NCBI GenBank assembly: GCA_018398805.1
Contig: JAGFBZ010002020.1
Location: 1-64,000 of the forward strand
Length of the DNA stretch: 64,000 bases
Direction: 5' to 3'
From: Hirundichthys speculiger
Taxonomy: Eukaryota > Chordata > Actinopteri > Beloniformes > Exocoetidae
In this document: piece after piece, positions 12,855-22,656 of the stretch
Layout of the letters: every line of letters starts with the position of its first letter
Numbering within the stretch: position 1 is the first letter of the stretch
Program-made: the position numbers and the translations under genes
The notes under the pieces: model-generated
The model's input: the letters and a program-made list of their open reading frames with translations, nothing else
What the model was told of the DNA's origin: nothing
Databases searched by the model: none

Positions 12855-13264
12855 ATAGAGGAATCCCAAGTACAGCGAAAATGGTATCCACTGGGTGGCA
12901 GCACCATTAGAAGCCAGTTGTTAACTCCGTATTCGAGGCTTTTGCGTGAGATGTAAACATCCAGTTTTGAAGCAACTATGCAAACTCCACTGATTTGGAA
13001 GTGTTTGCAGGGTAAGGGTAAGGACAAAACGGGGAAGAATATCAACATGCTAAACCTCATAAGAAATTCCAGGCTACTGTATGTTCCCATCAATTCGGCA
13101 AGGAACAGATCAACACTGACAGCGAGATGAGTGGTGATCATGTTTACTTCTACTGGAATAACCTTAGGAAGCCATAGCAGAGAGGGGAGTGTGTCTGCAA
13201 AGCCCCGGATGAGTGTGAGTTCTGCCCTTTTACGCGTCATACTTCCCAGTACTCTGGTTGTCTC
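12855..13264. other. unassigned 410-bp insert in Tc1 copy A
   Basis: The Tc1 antisense transposase sequence stops near CATACTTGCGTATAAT and resumes near ACTGTTGGAACAG. The block between has no counterpart in the sister Tc1 copy. A minus-strand open frame of about 185 codons runs across the block into Tc1 sequence, so it is an accident rather than a gene. I see a possible TA at each edge but no clear inverted ends. It may be a MITE or other insertion; the family is not recognised. Confidence 0.5.
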
Positions 13265-13369
13265 TACTGTTGGAACAGATAAACCAGGCACCAACAGGCA
13301 TCTGGATGGATTTATAAAAGGAGGAAATTATTCCAATAACAATAGGTGTTTTCTGAACATAATCCAAGT

Positions 13370-13953
13370 CTCTGGACACAGAGAAAGCGTTTGACCAATT
13401 AGAATACTCTTATTTATTTTATTGCTTACATAAATTTGAGTTGGGAGATGATTTTATTAGATGGGTGAGGGTCTTATATGATAAACCACAAGCGGCTATT
13501 CTAGTTAATGGCATTAGGTCTGACAATTTTCCTGTATTTAGAGGAACTAGACAGGGTTGTCCCCTGTCCCCCCTCCTATTCGCCCTGGCTATAGAGCCAT
13601 TGGCAGAGGCCATAAGAACAACACCTTCTATCCATAGTTTACAAATAGGCAGGACAGACCATAAAATAAGTCTTTATGCAGATGATGTCTTAATATACAT
13701 TTCAAGACCAGACTCATCAATACCTGTATTACTTAATGTTATTGATTCATTTAGTATGTTTTCTGGCTATAAGATTAATCTGACAAAATCAGAAGCCATG
13801 GCACTTGGAAGTTTAAACTCAGTTCCAAATATATTGCCTTCTTTTCCCTTCAAATGGTCTCCAGCGTGCTTTACATATTTAGGTATATTTATAACCCCTA
13901 TATTCCAACAAATGTATAAAGCTATAAAAAGCTCACTTTATCCCACTTTTTGA
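13370..13953 (+). pseudogene. L1 reverse transcriptase fragment
   Basis: The partial RT domain begins with the D-x-EKAFD motif (RT block A) near 13385. It continues with GTRQGCPLSPLLFALAIEPL (block B) and LYADDVLIYIS, which holds the YADD catalytic pair. FTYLGIFITP, the usual palm/thumb junction, follows. The order and wording are typical of fish L1 and Tx1-like elements. The N-terminal endonuclease is absent through 5' truncation. The frame ends at 13951-13953; downstream similarity continues in another frame, so the protein cannot be made as it stands. Confidence 0.88.
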
Positions 13954-14155
13954 GAAAGTGAAACAAGATCTTGAACGATGGAGTTCACTACCCATCTCTT
14001 GGCTGGGGCGTATTGCAATTATCAAGATGAATATCTTGCCCAAGTTGCTGTATCCTATTCAAATGGTCCCTATTTTGTTTTCAAATGCAGTTGTGAAAAA
14101 ACTAAATGGCTGACTTAGCTCCTTCATTTGGAGCAAACGAAAACCTAAATTAAAG

Positions 14156-15373
14156 ATGAGTACCTTACAAATGTCACAGGTTGAGGGTGGTTTAGATATG
14201 CCCAACTTTAGAAAATATCAAGTATGTGCCCATTTGAGGTATATTTGTGACTGGTTATTTTGCAGTGAAGAGTCTGTATGGTTGGAGGTGGAAACTTATC
14301 TATCTAATTACCCATTGAGAGACTTGGTGTTTATCAAAAATTTAAAAACAATTAGTGCAGCATGTGATAACATCATCACCCTTAACACCATCAAAGCTTG
14401 GCGATTAATGCGCAAGCTTGAAGGGAGGTCAAAACTAACATCAATATACACCCCTATCCTGAATAATCCTGATTTCCAACCAGGACTAACTGATTCTGCA
14501 TTCATGTTTTGGCGTGACTCTGGCATAAAGGTGTTAAAAGATCTATTTTCTAATATGACGATGATGTCATTTGACCAATTGGTTGAGAAACATAAACTAC
14601 CAAAAGAGCATTTCTTCCGCTATCTACAGACACTACATACTGCGAAGTACAACGCTTACTGACAACTTTGAAGCTTCTCCCCTGAAGAGGGTGATGTTTG
14701 GGACACTTGGAAGGATGTCTATTAGATTATTTACAGAGCTTTGTGCAAATTGTCAGATATAAACATGCAGGGGCTGAGAGAAAAATGGCAGACTGAGCTC
14801 ACAATAGGGGATAATGAATGGCTAGATATATGGACCTATGCAAAGGTCATTTCAGTTTGTAACCGGGTTGAAGCAATACAGCTCAAAATTTTGCATATAA
14901 TGCATATATCCCCTCATCATAGACATTTGTTCAATCCCACTTTGTCACCAATGTGCCTGAAATGTAAGATGGAAATTGGTACTTTAACACATTGCCTGTG
15001 GTCATGTCACAAGCTGCAGATCTATTGGGGTAATATTATAACAGAAATGGAAAGGATACTGGATGTGAGACTGGACATGGACGCAAAGTCTCTTATCATG
15101 GGTCTCCCAGCTCCATTGGTGAAGAACCAGAGACTTTATTGTATCCTGACATTCGCAGCCAGAAAAAATATCTTGGTGCAATGGATCAGTGACAAGGTGG
15201 CAACTATTAAGGGTTGGCATGATGTACTGTATGGTATGATACCCCTGGAATACCTAACTTGTTTATTGCATTCAAATTCGAGACTGTTTTTTAGGACTTG
15301 GAAAGAATATTTGACTTTCTTAAACCCTAGTGTATCTGATATTATGTTACAGGGATTTGATAGAGATCATTGA
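14156..15373 (+). pseudogene. L1 ORF2 C-terminal region with cysteine motif
   Basis: Two open pieces (14156-14662 and 14741-15373) in different frames hold the long C-terminal region of an L1 ORF2. The second includes CLKCKMEIGTLTHCLWSC, the CxxC...H...C motif found near the C-terminus of L1 polymerases. It ends at a stop 60 bp before the GT-rich 3' untranslated region. The frame change near 14650-14740 and the earlier one before 14156 disable the protein. Product assignment rests on position after the RT fragment and on the cysteine motif. Confidence 0.8.
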
Positions 15374-16207
15374 ACATTGCTATTTAAAAACACTTTGCAG
15401 TTGTCATTATCTTCTCTTTTTATGATGACTATTTGTGTGTGTGTGTGTGTGTAACTGAGCCATTGTTGTTGTTGTTGTTGTGTTGTATTGTATGTAATGT
15501 TGTTTTGCTAAAGTGAAAAATCAATAAACATACAATTAAAAAAAAACAAAACAGGCATCTGGAAATTGTACCCAAGGATGAACCAGACTTCTGTATGTCA
15601 ACAATTCTCTTCCTGATTTCTTAGCTGATTTCTTTTAATTTTCATGGTGTCACACGGGGAAGCAGTGTGTTTGAGGTGTGCCTTAAAATACATCCACTAG
15701 TGTGTCTCCAGTTAACCCAAATGTTGTCAGTTAACTTATCAGAAGCGTCAAAAGCCATAACATCACCACCTGGGCTAAAAAATTGTTTAAAGGCATATTA
15801 ATCTCACTGTACTTAAACCTCTGATTCTGAAAGAAGAAGAAAGTAATCAAAAGTTCTTTAGCAATTTAACAAACAGAAATAATTTTGGTAATTCTAACTG
15901 ACCTAAAACAGAAAAGGTTTAGTCTGATTTAATGTCAGGCAGTTATGTAAGTTATGTTTCTTTTGATACAGTGTGTGTCAACTTCTGGTTTCAACTGTAT
16001 GTACTGCACACATATTTTGTTTTCTGCTATGACCTTTTAATAAGCAAGAACAAAATCATATAATATATAAATATGATATCTACGTAGCCATTCAGCGGGA
16101 AGATAAGAAAGTGACGAATATTACTTTAAAAATTAAAACAAATTTCTTGAACCCTCCAATGATCATTGTTTTGGAATAGGTTCGACTCAGAGCCATCTTA
16201 GCGTTAC

Positions 16208-16308
16208 CTTGAAGGCGTATTTGCGGTTTATGTGGTCATCGGGCTCCACTGGTGCAATGACATAACTGGGCAGAGGGATGCTACCGAGCACCGTTTCCTC
16301 TCGGCTGT
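16208..16308 (-). CDS. plekha7: plekha7 exon, central PH domain
   Basis: This 101-bp exon encodes SREETVLGSIPLPSYVIAPV then DDHINRKYAFK. Human PLEKHA7 reads SREEAVLGSIPLPSYVISPV at the same place, so the middle strands of the PH domain are nearly unchanged. The acceptor is TTGCTTCACAG and the donor AAG|GTAACG. It enters in phase 1, completing an Asp codon, and exits in phase 0 into the exon at 8364-8542. Within this exon there is no indel. The upstream exon, however, carries an extra base that would put this one out of frame if the sequence is taken literally. Confidence 0.95.
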
Positions 16309-16775
16309 CTGTGAAGCAAGAACACACGTGCACAGAATATTGTTACAGTCACTCAAAACCACATCTAATTCAGCCAAGATCTTTTAGGATGTTCACAACT
16401 CACTGCAGGTTTACAAACAACATGAATATAAGTGAGGCATAATTCATGGGTGACGCTTGTCTTTATGAGGCCACGTTGGTGCGCGTTGCACCATGCGGCA
16501 TGTGGCTTATGTATTATTCAGCACGATTAATGGAGAGAGGAGGTGGATGCAATGGCAGCACAAGCAGATATTAACTCCCATAATAAAGAAGTCACGTTAA
16601 TAGGGTAGGAGGGGACAGATGAAGCGATTGCCTTGGAGAGTAAGAGATGTCATGCGTCTAATAACAGGCTCTCATCAGTCAAAATGACAGCAGATGAGAG
16701 CTCAGTAGAGGTCTGTGTGACTGATTTCATAACCATCTATTAAATTCCAACCAAGTGCACTTTTCATAGACTCAC

Positions 16776-16849
16776 CTTTGTAGTAAAAACAAGCAGAAGT
16801 CCGACAAAACAAACCATTTCCTTTTCCACAGTCGCATTCCAGAGCTGTC
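16776..16849 (-). CDS. plekha7: plekha7 PH-domain exon with one extra base
   Basis: This exon encodes the second and third PH strands. It reads SSGMRLWKRKWFVLSDFC, as in human SSGMRLWKRRWFVLADYC, and contains the K-x-W-x-x-R/K-W-F basic patch that binds phosphoinositides. The splice sites are clean (CCTCCAG acceptor, AAAG|GTGAGT donor). The exon is 74 bp, while conserved phases on both sides need 73. The extra base falls in a run of five T (plus-strand A at 16785-16789), just where the conserved LFYYK should follow. After it the literal frame differs from the family. A homopolymer sequencing indel is the simplest reading; a true frameshift is the alternative. Confidence 0.9.
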
Positions 16850-17338
16850 CTGGAGGTGAAAGGGGAAACGCAAAACACACAGTGTATTTATAACTCTTCC
16901 TCGCAGGAGCATATTTTAATTTACACTGTAATTAAAAAGTGCAGTTGGGGAATAGCATGCTTAATAGCTCAAGAAAGTGGGAAAAGGCTATGTGCATATC
17001 ATTAGAACAATAATTGAATTTTATTGTTTCTTTTTTTTTTCCTTGAAGCCTTAAGCACAAAAGCTACAGCCTTAACATTTTAACTAACATTTTAGCCGTG
17101 GCTCTTTCAAAATTCCAAGGATTCTGAGATGAAAAGGGTTTTGTAAAGGCAATCTAAGTGTTCAGTATGCACGTCTTACTGTTTGTAAGACATCAGATTA
17201 CACATCAAATGATAGACTGCAGTCAAAGCAAGCTGGGTACATTAGGACATATTTGAAGTTTGTTGACTTTTTAACACGCTCTTTTATGTCACGTGTGTGT
17301 TTTAGACTCAAAATGGGAACATAGGAACCTGAGCTCAC

Positions 17339-17444
17339 CTGTTTGTAGAGCCAGCCTCTCACTACCACTGGGATGTTGAGAGTTTCTTTTAATAGCATGA
17401 TCCCGCTTGCCGAAACTGTGTGTTTTACCTGTTCCCCTGGAGCC
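17339..17444 (-). CDS. plekha7: plekha7 exon opening the PH domain, one extra base
   Basis: The exon is bounded by a TTCTTGCAG acceptor and a CAG|GTGAGC donor. Its first part reads THSFGKRDHAIKRN, matching human VHSFGKRDQAIRRN. Its second part, in a different frame, reads NIPVVVRGWLYKQ, matching NVPVVVRGWLHKQ. Both flanking introns are phase 0, so a length divisible by three is expected, yet the exon is 106 bp. The surplus base lies at about 17375-17383 (minus-strand AACTCTCAAC). An internal AG 16 bp into the exon would give an open 90-bp version, but it would lose the conserved SFGKRD block. A sequencing error or a real frameshift are both possible. Confidence 0.9.
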
Positions 17445-18868
17445 CTGCAAGAAGAAAAGAAAGCCCCAAACAGTTAATTGCTTTTGTGGCTTTGTTAAGG
17501 AACTGTAGGCTCCTTAGATTTTCCTATTTAGGATTACAGTGACTAATAGAGGTATTCACAGTGACGACAATAGAGGTATACACAGTGCAGAAAATACAAA
17601 TTTTTGTAACTTGAACATAAAAGCAAAGCCGTCTTTTGAAACATGGAAACATCTTTCCTGTAACTCTTCTTTAAAGGCCATTATCAGGAAGAGGAAATAC
17701 CACAGGCTACTCCTGTACGAATAGAACCATTTATAATCAGGCATATTTTTAGACAAGGTTGGGTAGTTTTCTACAGATGTATGTGGAGTTGCCAGGCTGG
17801 CAAACTTGTTAAAAAAAGAAATAAAAGTAGAGCAGCTGAATAAGAACAGTACAAAATAAGCCGGTTACTTACACAGAGTATGATTATAACAGTACAGGCC
17901 AAAAAAATAACTAACAAGAGAAATGTGTCATTTAGAAGCAGTTACAAACTAGTTTAAAAAAATACAATAGGTATTTCAAAGATTTCAGAAATAAATATTA
18001 CCCATGAGCTGCAGCCCTGAAACTTTCTGGATTTCCTCCAGAGAGGGTGCATGTACAGTAGAAAAGCAAACATCTGTATCCAGTAACGTTTTTCAGAGTT
18101 GACCAAGCCATCTCCCTAACACCAAGCTCTGGCAGTCTCTGGATCAGTACGTGTCAATTTCTTGGAGAATTCTTGGAAAGCTTGCAAAATGTTTATGTTT
18201 GATAAAAATTTGCAGCGTCATTCTCTTTTCTGGACGATGAGATCAAAACAGCACCATGTTCCCCAGACAAAATATAAATGTCAATAGTGTGACTGAAGAC
18301 ACCTCAACTATATGGTAAATTAAAAGTGACACATGTGTATGGTGACTGAGATGTCTCAGACAACGACAAAAGCCACACAACAGAAGCTGGCCCACAACAG
18401 AGTTCCAATGTTTCATGTCTAGAGGGATCTATGGACAGATATATGATTAAGTATTCGTATTATACTGAAAGTTTTAATTAGCATATACTCAGAAGACTCC
18501 ACTACCTCAAATATACTGGTCTTTAGAGTGGCAATAAGTGCCTGACCAGCCGCTTTCAGATGTTTATATGAGTATTCATGTGCTTGGACGAAAAAAAAGA
18601 AAATGAATCTACAGCCATTAATAGGAGATTAATGATATCAATTAATCCACAGTTGATTAAACAAATGAATCAATGTAAGCAATAACCAAGACCAAGAAAG
18701 GTCCTTAAGCAATTACCAAAAAATAAACTTGAGAATGTTTTATTCTGTATAGGATAAATGCTATTTTTGGCATCATCCTTTGGATTTTTGTGCAGTAAAA
18801 CAAAAGACGCACACATGTAAAAGTAAACCCTGTTCTTCAAACCACTGAATTCTGGAAAAGATGCTCAC
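17445..18868. other. plekha7: plekha7 intron
   Basis: This 1.4-kb intron lies before the first PH exon. It is AT-rich, and I see no repeat with ends and no extra exon in it. Confidence 0.6.
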
Positions 18869-18980
18869 CTTTGACCCTGAGGTGGCATCCACTGCTGCTG
18901 AGGTCACAGCTTTGGAGGATTCTGTGACCATGCTGGGAGATCTCTGATTGGCTGCTGACTTGGACATACGGGACTCTATC
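18869..18980 (-). CDS. plekha7: plekha7 exon, linker before PH domain
   Basis: This 112-bp exon encodes SRMSKSAANQRSPSMVTESS and then a Ser/Ala-rich stretch ending SGSK. Human PLEKHA7 has HMSKQDRNQRPSSMVSETS here, between the second WW domain and the PH domain. The acceptor is CTCAACTGCAG and the donor AAAG|GTGAGC. It is entered in phase 2 and left in phase 0, in agreement with the next exon at 17339-17444. This is the most 5' exon I can assign with confidence; the two WW-domain exons were not found and probably lie beyond 64000 or were missed because of their small size. Confidence 0.92.
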
Positions 18981-19477
18981 CTGCAGTTGAGAGGACAGCA
19001 TAGAAGAGGCTCAGTAACAGCTTGAATGGCGATGTTCCTTTCTAATCTCTGCTGTGACAAGTTGTGAAACAGAAGCCAGCCCTGTGCTGAGCTTTCAGAT
19101 AAAAAGGATATGACTGTTTCCTGACCCAAACACTGGACCTGTCACAGCCAATGGTTTTACAGAGAGCTTGTTAACAGTGAAAACAACACCCCAGTAATAC
19201 TTGGTCTGACACTCACCCATTGGTCATGTATACATGTTCACACACAGACGTATGTAAGCACTAACTCTTTTGGAACAAGAAATCTAAATTGCATTGCTGA
19301 CTTGAGATTTTTATACTTATTTTATATCTTTATATTTTTCTTTATCTTTCTTATTCATTCGTTGTTTGGTGTGAGTGCATCTTATTCTGTTCTGTACTGT
19401 CCTTCTGTTGCAACAATGTGAATTCCCCCATCGTAGAGCAATCAAGACTTTAATACCTTATCTGATATTGCTGATGT

Positions 19478-19870
19478 CTAAAGTCCAACCAATTTATCAG
19501 CTGGCCAATATTATCAGACGATATTAGCTATATGCCAATTTATTCATAAAATATAAGAAAAATAGAAGTTGAGACAGAGGACAAAAAAAAACAGTCAGTT
19601 AATAAGTGTTGACGTTGCACAGGTTGGCCTCAGACGGGACTCTGCAACGTGTTTGTAAATCCACAAACTTTATAATAAACAGAACTTATATTTTTTCATT
19701 GGTCCAAGTTATATTTATTGTTATAATAAAACAAGTTCATTTTTTAAATTAATTGTGTTTAAATTAATTGTGACTCACAAATAGCACACATAACAAATGC
19801 CAGTGAAATCTGCTTATTATTCGAGTTTCTAGAAGAACTCCATTTATCGGCCAATATATAGTGCATGTGA
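19478..19870. repeat. degenerate interspersed repeat with GGCCAATAT motifs
   Basis: TTTATCAGCTGGCCAATATT near 19492 and TTTATCGGCCAATATATAG near 19843 look like decayed subterminal repeats of a fish DNA transposon that carries many TATCGGCC motifs. I could not find matching termini or a target duplication, so both borders and family are tentative. Confidence 0.3.
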
Positions 19871-19919
19871 TGAACCCAGTGGACTTTGTATTTGTTAATA
19901 TGTAACCATTTTAACTGAT

Positions 19920-19965
19920 GAAGCGGGACTTTAACATAATAATACATTTGTTAAAGTCCCACTTC
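19920..19965. repeat. 17-bp inverted repeat (hairpin)
   Basis: Arm GAAGCGGGACTTTAACA (19920-19936) and arm TGTTAAAGTCCCACTTC (19949-19965) pair at 16 of 17 positions around a 12-nt loop. On the minus strand, the strand of plekha7 transcription, the single mismatch becomes a G-U pair. Function unknown. Confidence 0.85.
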
Positions 19966-21458
19966 AGGTGGGATCAACATGTCAGTGTTCACCAGAATTG
20001 GTACACGTAGAAATTTTTCCACAGGAAAAAGGACCTCTGATGACCTTAAACTGGCTTAGGTCATGATTCTAACCAGTTAAGCTGATTCAGTGAACAGTAA
20101 TCTATGACTATGCTCATCTGGCCAGCCCACATCTCCACCGGCATCAGATGAAACTGGCCTGCCTGTTTCCTGTGACTCTGCCATGCTGCACAATGGTAAT
20201 CAGAAGTTGGAATCAAATTATACAACGGCTGAATGGAAATGAACATGTCAGAATGGTAACGTTTTCACTTTTTGTTGAGTTCAACAATATCAGGAGCCCA
20301 CCCCCTCCTAATAATGTTGAACTGCTGGAGTCTCATCTGACGAGCATGGAGGGGCCTCGTACTTTCAGGCTTGTGCTAACTTCTCTTAGCTTGTTCCATC
20401 TGTTTCTCAAAGCACATGTAAATGATCTGGAAAGCCCCATCCCGGCAGCAGTCAGATTTAAAGCAGAAATCCCAGGTTCTCATGGTATGGCTTGAAACAC
20501 AGAAAAAAATGTCTTACTGCCATGTTTACGAAGTTAAAAACTTGTTTTATGAGGGGGCTTTAAGAAAAGATTGCTATTTCTATATCAGATGTTGATTTTG
20601 TACACAACATGTAGCCTCACTGTGAATCGTGGTGGTATTTCATGGTTTATCTTCTACATCTAGATAGGTAAAGTGGTACAGATCTTTATCTCCATGTCTG
20701 ATTAATTACTATTTTCATCAGTTTTCAAAATCACAACTTTTCCTCTATTACTCTCTGTGGTAAACTCAGCCATAATTAATACCTTCTGAACAACTACCTG
20801 AAAAGAAAAAAATATGAAACAATGCCAAAGCACAAGCAGGTTAATATAGCTATAACCACAAAAACCACCTACAACTGATGTGTATAGAACACGTAAATGT
20901 AATAAAAAAATTAAATAAAAAAAACTGAACCCTATTAAATTCTACACACACTGACTTTTATTAGCATCCACATAGGTCTACAAAGCAACCAACAGCTTGT
21001 ATTGTAATACTGGTTATTATTATTGTCTCTTTTCATGATGTTACATCATGTCATTTCAAAGACTTGCGTCAGATCCTCTAAATAGAAAGCTTGGTTAATC
21101 TGAGGAGAATTTTTAGTATAAAGAACAGAACAACATGAAAGTGTGACACCCTAAGAGTTACGGTTGCTTTAATAGCCACTGACAGCACGACCTGAGCTCA
21201 ATGTCACTGTCTGCTGAAACAAAGCTCATGTACAGTGCACATGAACAAATGTAATGGTTAAAGTTGTAAGTTTCATTGAAAAGTTGCTGTAAGATAAGGA
21301 AGAATAAGCACGAAAAGCAAGTTGGTATTGCTAAGTCATTCTCCAAGCTGTTCCACCTTTTAAATTGCTTGATGTGCTATGATTTAAATGCATTAAACAT
21401 GAAGTGACAAAGTGGAGACTGTAAGGATAATTTTGATTTCGTGGTGGCTTGTGCTAGT

Positions 21459-21498
21459 ATATCAGAGAGGACTTAATTATTCAAGTCCTCTCTGATAT
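21459..21498. repeat. 16-bp perfect inverted repeat (hairpin)
   Basis: ATATCAGAGAGGACTT (21459-21474) and AAGTCCTCTCTGATAT (21483-21498) are exact inverse copies separated by 8 nt. It lies in an intron with no larger element around it that I can recognise. Function unknown. Confidence 0.92.
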
Positions 21499-22626
21499 TA
21501 ATAGGGAGTTACAGATTTTTCCATGCCAACATTCTGCAAACATCCTTTAAAATGGTACTCTAAATGTAATCCTGTACGAGGTTAAACTCTGGAGATTAAA
21601 GCATACAGACCATAGTATTACAGTGAAGTCATTGTCATGCTGCCATTCGCATCACTGACAGTGATTAAATACATCAACTACAGAAAGAACTTGAAAGCGA
21701 AGCTGTTATTAAAAAGGGACATAACAAGTCAGCAGCTATTAATCATCTACAAGTAACAGTACTAAATCCATTTTACACTTACTTCCAGTATGTATTTCAG
21801 CAGTTGCAGAAGCTGTCATTGTTTGCTTTATAAACAGAGTTGTAACAAGATAACTAGCACTGATGTCCAAACCTACCGTAGAGCATCCATTTATATTCCC
21901 ATCTCACTGTTCTAGAAAAAAAAATCACTTCTGTTGATTTTTCAGAAGGTATAAGACAGCAAAATGTATATAAGATAACTATATTATCCAGTCCTTGGAA
22001 AAGCTGAAAATAAAGCTACATCAGAAAGCAAAGTAGCCTTAAAATAACTAACAAAGCTTCTGCTTTAGTCCATAGAGAGGCTGATAGCAGCAGCGACGCT
22101 ATTCTTTTTTGGGGTTTTTTTTGCCTGCATTGTGCGCTCCTCGACTCTCAATCTATAGAAAGCTAGATAAGGTTGGGATGCATGTCAGCGACTAGAGAGA
22201 AAAACACTGGCGGAATAAAAGGGAAAGGAGCGATTCTGCACTGCAACACAGTCATCACTTGCTCTACATTCACAGCTTGGACTGTGGCCAGTGGTTTTAC
22301 AGGATGTGCCTGTTGTATGAAAGGGATGCTGCTGTTTTATGTGAATCTGTCACACTGTTTATCACAACTGTCACTGGAACAGTTTCCCAAGAGATTTGTT
22401 GTGTCATGTGAATGAGTACAGCAATATTTCATGTCACGTAATGTAGCGGGGGGAAGTCTCTGAGCTCGATCTTACTGTCTCACCATGATGGAAATGAAAA
22501 TGTACTGTGTTTGACATGTTTAAATTCTTTTAGGTGGCACTCGTATATGAGGTGAGTGAATTAACTGACCACAGTGTAATCATTTGGCTTCAGGTCAGTA
22601 AAGCAGAGGTTGATTGACTTCTTCGT

Positions 22627-22656
22627 AAAAAAAAAAAAAAAAGGGGGGGGGGGGGG
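22627..22656. repeat. A16 followed by G14
   Basis: A run of sixteen A passes directly into a run of fourteen G. Such tracts are unstable and hard to sequence, so their lengths should not be trusted. Confidence 0.85.

Larger units (their letters stand above)
13307..15550 (+). mobile_element. 5'-truncated L1 retrotransposon with target duplication
   Basis: This L1-clade element inserted by target-primed reverse transcription. It is flanked by a 13-bp direct repeat ACAGGCATCTGGA at 13294-13306 and 15551-15563. It ends with an AATAAA signal near 15524 and an A-rich tail. The 3' untranslated part carries GT and TTG microsatellites. The element is 5'-truncated within the polymerase; the first recognisable motif is DTEKAFDQLEY near 13385. 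The coding part is broken by at least two frame changes. It sits inside Tc1 copy A. Confidence 0.9.
11747..15997 (-). mobile_element. Tc1 (Sleeping Beauty-like) copy A, interrupted three times
   Basis: The left end reads AAGTTGAAACCAGAAGTTTA and the right end is its inverse, ACTTCTGGTTTCAACTG. TA lies on both sides (11745-11746 and 15998-15999), the Tc1/mariner target. The terminus resembles the salmonid Tc1 (Sleeping Beauty) end. Between 12000 and 12855 and again from 15551 the sequence follows the antisense of that transposase gene (for example the stretch GGGACACAGAACTTGTCTCT), but it is full of stops and indels, so the transposase is dead. Three later insertions split it: a SINE tail (11801-11999), an unassigned block (12855-13264) and an L1 (13307-15550). 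A sister copy lies at 59694-63765. Confidence 0.85.

Noticed and set aside
12737..13294. 185-codon minus-strand open frame
   Set aside because: It crosses the border between an unassigned insertion and decayed Tc1 antisense sequence, so it cannot be one ancestral gene.
20148..20495. 115-codon plus-strand frame
   Set aside because: No recognisable domain, no codon or splice support; probably chance in an intron.
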